Source: Sphaerisporangium corydalis (GTDB lineage: Bacteria > Actinomycetota > Actinomycetes > Streptosporangiales > Streptosporangiaceae). Taken from it: DNA of 44,415 nt. A model generated the notes under the pieces. It made no database searches. It was not told the DNA's origin and worked only from the letters and a program-made list of their open reading frames with translations. Every line of letters begins with the position of its first letter. Position 1 is the first letter of the stretch. The translations under genes were made by a program, and so were the position numbers. This document shows positions 33,843-40,917 of the stretch, piece by piece. Location of the stretch: the NCBI RefSeq assembly GCF_025506355.1, contig NZ_JANZYP010000077.1, positions 336 through 44,750 of the forward strand, read 5' to 3'.

Positions 33843-34377
33843 GATCGCGGCGGCGGGCGCGGTAGGCCGCCACGTTGGCCCGGCTGGCGCACCGCTCCGA
33901 GCAGTAGCGGCGCGACCGGTTGGAGGAGGTGTCGAGGTAGCCCCGCTCGCACCGGTCCGCCTGGCAGAGCCCGAGGCGGTCGACGCCCAGCTCGGTGACC
34001 AGGGCGGTCAGCCCCATGATCGCGCCCGCGGCGTACTCGTCCGAGAGCCGGCCGCCCTCGGTGAGGTGGAGGTGCCAGCGCTGCCCGTCGTGCCGGGAGA
34101 TCTGCGGGTGGACCGGGTGCCGGATCAGCAGGGCGTTGAGCCGGTCGACGGCGGACTGCTCGTCGTGGCGCGCCGCCGCCGCGAAGACGGCGATCAGCTC
34201 GTGGCGCAGGTCGCGCAGCGTCTGGAGGTCGGCGCGGGTGAGGCGCTCCGCCTGGTCCGCGCGCCCCGCCTCGACGAGGAGCCGCCGGGCGCCGTCGGGG
34301 GAGTCGAGCGCGTCGCCGCTGTTGACCAGCAGGACCGCTAGCTCGGCGTATGAGGTCAGGTCCACGTTGGGTTCCAT
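33817..34377 (-). CDS. CGNR zinc-finger family protein
   Basis: The 186-residue protein has the ABATE-type N-terminal domain (LAVLLVNSGDALDSP onward) and a C-terminal zinc finger with four Cys (CQADRC, YCSERCASRANV, about residues 143-170). The usual CGNR tetrad reads CASR here. Such proteins are likely DNA-binding regulators; the ligand is unknown. ATG 34377 was chosen because homology starts at MEPNVDL; no clear ribosome site is present. Confidence 0.85.
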   Translation of the reverse strand: MEPNVDLTSYAELAVLLVNSGDALDSPDGARRLLVEAGRADQAERLTRADLQTLRDLRHELIAVFAAAARHDEQSAVDRLNALLIRHPVHPQISRHDGQRWHLHLTEGGRLSDEYAAGAIMGLTALVTELGVDRLGLCQADRCERGYLDTSSNRSRRYCSERCASRANVAAYRARRRDLSGAARRA

Positions 34378-34460
34378 CGCTGTAAGAGACGGATCGGGAT
34401 ATCGAGTATTACACGAACGGCCGGTACGGGTCGGGTGTGCACCGTCTCGGGTGGAAGTGG

Positions 34461-34543
34461 GGGTATCAGGGTCAGACACTTCGGGTAAGAGGTATTAAGG
34501 GGGGAGAAGTGCAGATATGTCCGGTTGAACCCTTCTGATACCC
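34461..34543. repeat. 9-bp inverted repeat in the 34378-34745 gap
   Basis: GGGTATCAG (34461-34469) and CTGATACCC (34535-34543) are exact complements 65 nt apart. The 368-bp gap before the malic enzyme gene also holds two CTACCGAAG copies near 34672 and 34711. No gene is supported. Confidence 0.45.
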
Positions 34544-34745
34544 GGCCCTGGCCCACGAATCCGTGGCACCGGCGGCATCGGCAGGCGTCTCGACATGTGG
34601 CACAATCAAGCAACGGGTGACCCCCGTACCCCCCTCAAGAGACGACCGTCAACGACGACGGCCGCCGGGCGGCTACCGAAGCCTTCGGCCCTCGTTCGGC
34701 TGCGGCGTCTACCGAAGGAAGCCGTCCTTAGACACAGGGGTCGCT

Positions 34746-35936
34746 GTGGCAGTCACGCCGTTCACCACTTCTCTGGAAACCCTCGATCTCGATCCCGTCT
34801 TCGCGATGCACCGCGGCGGCAAACTCGAGGTCCGATCCACCGTCCCGGTCCGCGACGCCGATGACCTGTCCCTCGCCTACACGCCGGGCGTCGCCAGGGT
34901 CTGCACCGCCATCGCCGACCAGCCCGACCTCGTCAACGAGTACACCTGGGTCGCCAACCTCGTCGCGGTCGTGTCCGACGGCACCGCCGTCCTCGGCCTC
35001 GGCGACATCGGCCCGGCCGCCGCGATGCCGGTCATGGAGGGCAAGGCGCTGCTGTTCAAGCAGTTCGCCAACGTCGACGCCGTGCCCGTGTGCCTCGACT
35101 GCACCGACGTGGACGCCCTGGTCGAGACCGTCGTGCGGCTCGCGCCGTCCTTCGGCGGCATCAACCTGGAGGACATCAGCGCCCCCCGCTGCTTCGAGGT
35201 CGAGGACCGGCTGCGCGGCCTGCTCAGCATCCCGGTCTTCCACGACGACCAGCACGGCACCGCCATCGTCGTCCTCGCCGCCCTGCGGAACGCCGCGCGC
35301 CTCACCGGGCGCACCCTCGGCGACCTGCGCGCCGTGGTCGCCGGCGCGGGCGCCTCGGGCGTGGCCGTGACCAGGATCCTGGTCAACGCCGGTATCGGCG
35401 ACATCGCGGTCTCCGACTCCAAGGGCATGATCTACGAGGGCCGCGAAGGGCTCAACCCCTACAAGGAGGCGCTGGCCAGGGACACCAACCGCGGCGGCTT
35501 CACCGGGTCGACCGAGGAGGCGCTGGCCGGGGCCGACGTGTTCATCGGGCTGTCCGGCTCGACCCTGTCGGAGGCGGCGGTCGCCTCCATGGCGCGCGAC
35601 TCGATCGTGTTCGCCCTGTCCAACCCGACGCCCGAGATCCACCCCGAGATCGCCCGCCGGCACGCCAGGGTCGTGGCCACCGGCCGGTCCGACTTCCCGA
35701 ACCAGATCAACAACGTGCTGGCCTTCCCCGGGGTGTTCCGGGGCGCCCTGGACGTCCGGGCCTCGACGATCACCGAGAACATGAAGGTCGCCGCCGCCGA
35801 GGCGCTCGCCGCCGTCGTGGGCGACGAGATCTCCGAGGACTACGTGATCCCGAGCCCGTTCAACGAGCGGGTCGCCCCCGCCGTGGTGGCCGCCGTGTCC
35901 GCCCAGGCCCGCCTGGACGGAGTGGCCCGCAGGTAG
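34746..35936 (+). CDS. NAD-dependent malic enzyme
   Basis: The 396-residue enzyme converts malate to pyruvate and CO2. It shows the malic N-domain motifs (SLAYTPGVA; LGLGDIGPAAAMPVMEGK, with the catalytic Lys), the metal site FHDDQHGTA and the dinucleotide fold VVAGAGASGVAV (about residues 198-209). The short form without a phosphotransacetylase tail fits the NAD-type bacterial enzyme. GTG 34746 begins the conserved protein; the upstream frame is not part of it. Confidence 0.93.
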   Translation: MAVTPFTTSLETLDLDPVFAMHRGGKLEVRSTVPVRDADDLSLAYTPGVARVCTAIADQPDLVNEYTWVANLVAVVSDGTAVLGLGDIGPAAAMPVMEGKALLFKQFANVDAVPVCLDCTDVDALVETVVRLAPSFGGINLEDISAPRCFEVEDRLRGLLSIPVFHDDQHGTAIVVLAALRNAARLTGRTLGDLRAVVAGAGASGVAVTRILVNAGIGDIAVSDSKGMIYEGREGLNPYKEALARDTNRGGFTGSTEEALAGADVFIGLSGSTLSEAAVASMARDSIVFALSNPTPEIHPEIARRHARVVATGRSDFPNQINNVLAFPGVFRGALDVRASTITENMKVAAAEALAAVVGDEISEDYVIPSPFNERVAPAVVAAVSAQARLDGVARR

Positions 35937-35987
35937 CCGGCCGCGAGTCGTGCCCGCGGGCGGGATCCGTCCGGCCCGCGGTTCCTC

Positions 35988-36017
35988 CCGCCGGTGGGCG
36001 CCTTCGCGCCCCGGCGG
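35988..36017. terminator. hairpin after the malic enzyme gene
   Basis: CCGCCGG plus GGGCGC (35988-36001) pairs with GCGCCC plus CGGCGG (36006-36017) around CTTC, with a small bulge. It lies between converging genes. Confidence 0.55.
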
Positions 36018-36083
36018 ATCTCGGTGCGCGCCGATCCGCCTGAGGCTTCGGCGCGGGTCGATCCACCGGCCTCCGGCGCGCGT

Positions 36084-36491
36084 TCAACTGTCGTCAGGGA
36101 CCGGACCGCCGAAGGGGTACGGCGCGCCCGCGGGGTCGGCCGCGGCCCGGTAACCGTCCAGAAGCTCCGGTGTGACCGGGCGCCTGCGCGGGGCCGGGCG
36201 CCGCAGAGCGGTCAGGCACCATCGGGGGAGCGACCAGACGACGCCGCCGTCCCACAGCCGCACCGCCACCCGCCGCCCCTCCGGTAGTCGCTCGCGAGGC
36301 GACAGGTGAGCCGGATCGAGGCGCACCCGCGTGATCTCCGCCCACGCGCACGTCCCGTGCGGAATGGCCGCGAACGTCGTCCGCACCCGCTCGACGGCCG
36401 ACTTCTCCGAGGCCGTCACCCCGCAGGCCGTCCAGCCCGCCGGCTCGTGCCCGGTGTACACATCCCAGTCGAAAAGGCTTGCCTTTGTCAT
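36084..36491 (-). CDS. hypothetical protein
   Basis: The 135-residue protein is not recognised. It has no signal peptide or membrane helix, contains several Trp residues (FDWDVY, AWAEI, VWSLPRWC) and a Pro-rich basic C-terminal part. ATG 36491 has CAGGAG nine nt upstream, which supports translation. It is divergent from an XRE/TPR regulator, so regulator and hypothetical gene may form a pair. Confidence 0.7.
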   Translation of the reverse strand: MTKASLFDWDVYTGHEPAGWTACGVTASEKSAVERVRTTFAAIPHGTCAWAEITRVRLDPAHLSPRERLPEGRRVAVRLWDGGVVWSLPRWCLTALRRPAPRRRPVTPELLDGYRAAADPAGAPYPFGGPVPDDS

Positions 36492-36591
36492 GAGGTACCG
36501 CTCCTGGGGTCAAGTCTGGAGGAATTCCCGTCCACAGTTAACTCATCGTGCTATAACAAAAACCCTCCGTTACGTGTCGGGGCAAGGGTGT

Positions 36592-36625
36592 GCACGAAGG
36601 GCGTATGTGTGCACAGGGGGCTTGC
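36592..36625. promoter_or_regulatory. direct repeat upstream of the XRE/TPR regulator
   Basis: TGTGCAC occurs near 36590 and again near 36609 in the 185-bp divergent gap. It could be a binding site for the regulator. A TATAAC near 36554 may be a promoter element. Confidence 0.3.
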
Positions 36626-36676
36626 GGCGTGCGGACCGCCGATGACCGTCCGCGTAGTCCTCCTGAGGATAGAGCG

Positions 36677-38038
36677 ATGCAACGCGAGCCCAACCTTCTT
36701 CTGCGGCACCTCATCGCCGAGGCCGCCTTCTCCCACAAGGGGCTGGCCCGCAGGCTCAACGAGCTCGGCGCCACGCGCGGCCTCACCGCTCTGCGGTACG
36801 ACCACAGCTCGGTGCTTCGGTGGACGGCCGGGCAGCGCCCGCGCGACCCGGTGCCGGTGCTGCTGGCCGAGATCTTCGCGCTGCGGCTCGGCCGGCCGGT
36901 CACCACCGAGGACCTCGGGATGGCGGGGGGAACCACGCCGCTCGACCTCGGACAGGAGTTCACACATTCATGGCAGGAGGGTGTCGAGACCGTGACAGCA
37001 CTATGGAGGGCGGACATGGAGAGACGCAGGTTCCTGCTCGACTCCGCCTTCGCCGTCGGGGCGGGCTCGGCCGGAGCCCTGCGCTGGCTGACCCTCCCCA
37101 TGGAGGGCAGGCCCGAGACCAGTGGCCCGCACCGGGTCGGCGGCGCCGACATCGCCGCCATCCGCGAGGTCACCCGCTCATTCGGCGAGCTGGACAATCG
37201 ATTCGGCGGGGGCCGGGTGCGGTCGGCCGTCGTGAAATATCTCGACTCGGCGGTCGCCCCGCTGCTGAAGGACGGCCTGTACGGCGAGGCCACCGGCCGC
37301 GCGCTGGCCTCGGCGGCGGCGGAGGCCACCCGCCTGGCCGGCTGGATGGCCTACGACCTGGAGCAGCACGGCCTGGCGCAACGCCACCTCATCCAGGCGC
37401 TCGGCCTGGCCCGGGAGGCGGGCGACCACGGCTTCGGCGGCGAGATCCTGGCCGGCATGGCCCACCAAGCCATATATATAGGACAACCACGGCATGCCCT
37501 TGACCTCGCCAGGGCCGCCCAGCTCTCCGCGCGTGGCGCGGAGGTCCCGTCCCTGCTGGCCGAGGCGTACGTGCTGGAGGCCCACGCGCACGCGGCGCTG
37601 TCCGACGGCGCGGCGTGCGCCCTCGCGCTCCACGAGGCCGACCTCGCCTTCGACCGCCGCCGCCCGCAGGAGGAGCCGGAGTGGATCCGCTACTTCGACG
37701 AGGCCTACCTGGCGGCCAAGTACGCGCAGTGCTTCCGCGACCTCGGCGACGGGGGGCAGGCCGTGCGGTACGCGCGCCGGTCACTCGACATGGACGGGCG
37801 CTTCGTGCGCGGCCGGATGTTCAACCTGTCCCTGCTGGCCTCGGCGCACGCGTTGTGCGGGGACGTGGAGGAGGCCTGCGAGGTGGGCACCTCGGCGCTG
37901 GACCTGGCGACGGGCCTGCAGTCGGTGCGGACCAGGTCGTACGTCGCCGACCTGCGTAAACGGCTGGAGCCGCTGAGCGGGGAACCGGCGGTGGCCGAGC
38001 TGGTGCGGCGCACCAGGGAGCTGGCCCCCGCGGCGTAG
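36677..38038 (+). CDS. XRE-type regulator with TPR-like helical domain
   Basis: The 453-residue protein has an N-terminal helix-turn-helix (about residues 10-75; KGLARRLNELGATRG, SSVLRWTAGQRPRD) and a long helical C-terminal region built of TPR-like repeats (AGMAHQAIYIG, YVLEAHAHAAL, AKYAQCFRDLG, LLASAHALCG). An RRRFLLDSAF stretch near residue 118 resembles a Tat motif but is internal and common in this regulator family. Six rare codons in a row encode IYIGQP near 37471. It may respond to a peptide or small signal, as other TPR regulators do. Confidence 0.85.
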   Translation: MQREPNLLLRHLIAEAAFSHKGLARRLNELGATRGLTALRYDHSSVLRWTAGQRPRDPVPVLLAEIFALRLGRPVTTEDLGMAGGTTPLDLGQEFTHSWQEGVETVTALWRADMERRRFLLDSAFAVGAGSAGALRWLTLPMEGRPETSGPHRVGGADIAAIREVTRSFGELDNRFGGGRVRSAVVKYLDSAVAPLLKDGLYGEATGRALASAAAEATRLAGWMAYDLEQHGLAQRHLIQALGLAREAGDHGFGGEILAGMAHQAIYIGQPRHALDLARAAQLSARGAEVPSLLAEAYVLEAHAHAALSDGAACALALHEADLAFDRRRPQEEPEWIRYFDEAYLAAKYAQCFRDLGDGGQAVRYARRSLDMDGRFVRGRMFNLSLLASAHALCGDVEEACEVGTSALDLATGLQSVRTRSYVADLRKRLEPLSGEPAVAELVRRTRELAPAA

Positions 38039-38074
38039 GCCTTCCAGGCGTCGGGGTAGAGGGCCGGACATGGC

Positions 38075-38102
38075 GCGGGGCCCGGCCGAAGCCGGGCCCC
38101 GC
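38075..38102. terminator. 12-bp hairpin between regulator and protease A
   Basis: GCGGGGCCCGGC and GCCGGGCCCCGC pair exactly around CGAA. It lies between converging genes and shares its core with the hairpins after the other proteases. Confidence 0.8.
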
Positions 38103-38146
38103 GATGGTGCTGGTGTGCCGGTCCTCGCGGAACGGCGTGCGATCGA

Positions 38147-39223
38147 CTAGCGGATCGAGCCGGACCACAGGTTGGCGGCCGACTTGTAGACCGCGTAGGT
38201 CTCGCTGTCGAAGTACGCGGAGGTGCTGAAGTCGTAGCGGCCGTTGCCGTCGGAGTCGCCGATCAGGCTGGTGACACCGTTGACGTAGCCGAGACGCTTC
38301 GTGCTGCTGTACTTCGCGATCCAGGGGCCGCCGGCGGAGCCCGCGGTCATGGAGCACTTCAGGGCGATCTGCGCCTCGGCCTTGTAGGCGGCGGAGACGC
38401 CGGCGGGCTTGGTCTTGCCGTAGCACCACTTCGGCGTGACACCCGTGAACGGCTTGTCGCCGTCGGGGTGCGGGCCGGCCGGGTAGCCGAAGGCGTAGAC
38501 CGGCTCGCCGATCTTCTGGTTCCACGCGAAGCCCTGGCCGCCGACGTTGTCACCGAGGCGACCGGCGTCCTTCCAGGTCCGCACGTTGATGCCGTTGTAG
38601 ACCGTGACGAACGCGTAGTCGCTGTCGTAGTCCTCGTACACCGAGAAGTCGTAGTGCGTGTACGCCGACTTGCCGACGTAGATGCCCCACGGCGCCTTGC
38701 CCTGGTAGTAGCCGGGGACGAAGACCCAGTGGTCGAGGGTCTCGCGGTTGGCGTCGGTGTCGTAGACACAGTGCCCGGCGGTTGCCACCAGGTTGTGGTA
38801 CTTCGACTGGACCGACGACGCCGAACACCAGTACGGCTTGCCGTGGACGCGGAAGAACACCTTGCCGATGGTCTTGGGCAGGTTGACGTTCTTCACCTTG
38901 GTGGGGGTGATCTTCTCCTGCCCGATGGGCGGGACGGTGCCGGTCTTGCCGGTGGGGGCGGCGTCGCTGCCACCGAACTTGACCTTGCCCTTCACCGAGG
39001 AGTCGTTGGTGTAGCGGGTGGCGGCCCTGAACTGCTTGCCGCCGCTCGCACTCCAGAACTTCGCGGTGTCGTTCGCCTTCGCCTTGCTGGAGGCGAGGGA
39101 GACGTTCGTCGGCTTCGGCTTGGCCGTGGCCGTGGCCGACGAGGTGAGGGCGGCGCCGATCATGCCGGTGGCGGTGATGGCGGCGCCCAGAGGGAGGATG
39201 ATGCGCTTTGCTCGGGAACTCAT
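38147..39223 (-). CDS. secreted trypsin/V8-like serine protease homolog A, catalytic Ser replaced
   Basis: The 358-residue protein has a signal peptide (about residues 1-33), a propeptide ending in the conserved segment from PPIGQEKI to VFF, and a chymotrypsin-fold domain. His151 (TAGHC) and the Asp of SDYAFV are present. The nucleophile motif reads TAGSAGGPW: position 297 is Ala (GCC) where paralogs have Ser. It may be a pseudoprotease or use Ser296. ATG 39223 follows AGAGGAG. Only five residues stand where paralogs C and D have 149. Confidence 0.9.
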   Translation of the reverse strand: MSSRAKRIILPLGAAITATGMIGAALTSSATATAKPKPTNVSLASSKAKANDTAKFWSASGGKQFRAATRYTNDSSVKGKVKFGGSDAAPTGKTGTVPPIGQEKITPTKVKNVNLPKTIGKVFFRVHGKPYWCSASSVQSKYHNLVATAGHCVYDTDANRETLDHWVFVPGYYQGKAPWGIYVGKSAYTHYDFSVYEDYDSDYAFVTVYNGINVRTWKDAGRLGDNVGGQGFAWNQKIGEPVYAFGYPAGPHPDGDKPFTGVTPKWCYGKTKPAGVSAAYKAEAQIALKCSMTAGSAGGPWIAKYSSTKRLGYVNGVTSLIGDSDGNGRYDFSTSAYFDSETYAVYKSAANLWSGSIR

Positions 39224-39285
39224 ATAACTCCTCTTGTTCTGACATGGAAACATCACTTATGTCCCATGCGTCCCAAAGGGGATGT

Positions 39286-39291
39286 CTTCGA
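39286..39291 (-). promoter_or_regulatory. possible -10 of protease A
   Basis: A TAGGCT on the reverse strand in the span 39292-39300 region lies about 70 nt before the start codon. The leader after it contains CCCTTTGGGACG, shared with protease B. Exact position is approximate. Confidence 0.25.
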
Positions 39292-39375
39292 GCCTATGCG
39301 ATTTCTTTACTATCCCCATATGAACAGGTGGGCAAAACGGATATTTGGGCACTTGTAGGGATTTTTAGCAAGGGG

Positions 39376-39397
39376 AACCTCACTGTGAGGTGAGGTT
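39376..39397. promoter_or_regulatory. nested palindrome upstream of protease A
   Basis: AACCTCA (39376-39382) and TGAGGTT (39391-39397) form a 7-bp inverted repeat, and ACCTCA-CTG-TGAGGT nests inside it. It lies about 155 nt upstream of protease A and could be an operator. Confidence 0.4.
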
Positions 39398-39399
39398 GA

Positions 39400-39433
39400 A
39401 AAACGCGAAAAGGGCCCGGCCGAAGCCGGGCCC
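39400..39433 (-). terminator. intrinsic terminator of protease B
   Basis: GGGCCCGGC and GCCGGGCCC (39412-39433) pair around a 4-nt loop. On the minus strand the stem is followed by TTTTCGCGTTTTT, so it ends protease B transcription. Confidence 0.8.
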
Positions 39434-39470
39434 CTCGTCACAACGCGCTCAGACGGCGGTCATGAGGTGT

Positions 39471-40550
39471 TCACTTGCCGATCTTGCCGGACCACAGGTT
39501 CGAGGCCGACTTGTAGATCGCGTAGGTCTCGCCGTCGAAGTACGGCGAGGTGGCGAAGTCGAAGCGGCCGTTGGCGTCCGTGTCGCCCACCAGGCTGGTC
39601 ACACCGTTGATGTAACCGAGGCGCTTGGTGCTGCTGTACTGCGCGATCCACGGTCCGCCCGAGGCGCCCGCGGTCATGGAGCACTTCAGCGCGATCTGGG
39701 CCTCGGCCTTGAACCCGGAGACCGGGCCGGCGGCCGAGGTCTTGCCGTAGCAGTACTTCGGCGTCTGGCCGGTGAAGGGGTGGTCGCCGTCGGGGTGCGG
39801 GCCGGCCGGGTAGCCGAACGCGTAGACCGTCTGGCCGATCTTCTGGTTCCAGGAGAAGCCCTGGCCGCCGACGTTGTCGCCCAGGCGGCCGACGTCCTTC
39901 CAGGTCCTGGCCTCGACACCGTTGTAGACGGTGACGAAGGCGTAGTCGCTGTCGAAGTCCTCGTAGTTGGCGAAGTCGAAGTGCGTGTACGCCGACTTGC
40001 CGACGTAGATGCCCCACGGAGCCTTGCCCTGGTAGTAGCCAGGGACGAAGACCCAGCGGTCGAGGGTGTCACGGTTGGCGTCGGTGTCGTAGACACAGTG
40101 CCCGGCCGTCGCCACCAGGTTGTGGTACTTGCCCTGGATCGAGGACCCGGAGCACCAGTAGGTCTTGCCGTCGAGACGGAAGAAGACCTTGCCGATGGTC
40201 CTGGGCAGGTTGACGTTCTTCACCTTGGTGGGGGTGATCTTCTCCTGCCCGATGGGCGGGACGGTGCCGGTCTTGCCGTCGGGGGCGGCGTCGCCGCCGC
40301 CGAGCCGGATCCTGCCCTTGACGGCGGCGTCCTCGGTGAACTTGGTGGCGGCCTTGAGGGCCTTGCCGTCACTGGCCGTCCAGAACTTCACGGTCTCCTG
40401 GGCGGCGGCCTTGGTCGTGGACAGGCCGTCCGCTGCCGGGGCAGCGGCGGCGGAAGCGGCCGCGGAGGCCGTGAGGGATGCCGCGATCATGCCGGTGGCG
40501 ACGGCGACGCCACCGAGAGGGAGCATGAGGCGCTTGACTCGGGTGTTCAA
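39471..40550 (-). CDS. secreted trypsin/V8-like serine protease B
   Basis: The 359-residue paralog has a signal peptide, an Ala-rich region, the same propeptide block and an intact triad: His151, the Asp of SDYAFV, and Ser297 in TAGASGGPW. Start TTG 40550 was chosen because AAGGAG lies 5 nt upstream and the protein then begins LNTRVKR, exactly parallel to paralog C; no nearby ATG or GTG fits. It is the likely active member of the short pair A/B. Confidence 0.9.
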   Translation of the reverse strand: MNTRVKRLMLPLGGVAVATGMIAASLTASAAASAAAAPAADGLSTTKAAAQETVKFWTASDGKALKAATKFTEDAAVKGRIRLGGGDAAPDGKTGTVPPIGQEKITPTKVKNVNLPRTIGKVFFRLDGKTYWCSGSSIQGKYHNLVATAGHCVYDTDANRDTLDRWVFVPGYYQGKAPWGIYVGKSAYTHFDFANYEDFDSDYAFVTVYNGVEARTWKDVGRLGDNVGGQGFSWNQKIGQTVYAFGYPAGPHPDGDHPFTGQTPKYCYGKTSAAGPVSGFKAEAQIALKCSMTAGASGGPWIAQYSSTKRLGYINGVTSLVGDTDANGRFDFATSPYFDGETYAIYKSASNLWSGKIGK

Positions 40551-40569
40551 TGAGACTCCTTGTTCTGCC

Positions 40570-40611
40570 GCAGGAGGTGACTCCTGCCCCGCTCGTCCCA
40601 AAAGGGACGAG
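40570..40611 (-). promoter_or_regulatory. tandem hairpins in the protease B leader
   Basis: CTCGTCCC/GGGACGAG with a 4-nt loop (40592-40611) and GCAGGAG/CTCCTGC with a 4-nt loop (40570-40587) are both perfect stems. They stand just upstream of the ribosome site and may stabilise the mRNA or control translation. TAGGTT near 40620 on the reverse strand may be the -10. Confidence 0.55.
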
Positions 40612-40793
40612 GGAAACCTATCGGGCTGATCATGAGAAATGGGCCGCAAAGCTCGACGGTGCGCCGGGCCTGTGGCCCATCTGGACGTCTCGGAGGGCGC
40701 CCAAGAAGGGGGCTGCCATCCGGCCAGGCACAGGTGGAATCGGTCCAACGGACCTCTGGCACACCAGGTGGGAGGCGTGCCGGACCTGTGCTG

Positions 40794-40809
40794 TGTGACG
40801 CATATCACT
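40794..40809. promoter_or_regulatory. CRP-like site upstream of protease B
   Basis: TGTGA-N6-TCACT lies about 245 nt before the protease B start. Its centre (TGTGACGCA) equals that of the site upstream of protease C. Confidence 0.55.
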
Positions 40810-40839
40810 GTCAGCGCGAACGAGGCGGTCCTCAGCAAA

Positions 40840-40867
40840 CAGGACCCGGCACGGATGCCGGGTCCTG
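40840..40867 (-). terminator. terminator of protease C
   Basis: CAGGACCCGGC and GCCGGGTCCTG pair exactly around a 6-nt loop, 50 nt after the protease C stop. Confidence 0.75.
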
Positions 40868-40917
40868 CTGAGTGCTTGTGCGACTTCCTAGCGAGCTAGA
40901 ACGTCAGACCGAGAACG

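Noticed and set aside
37018-37060. Twin-arginine signal in the XRE/TPR regulator
   Set aside because: The RRRFL stretch is internal, after the DNA-binding domain, and is common in this regulator family; export makes no sense for it.
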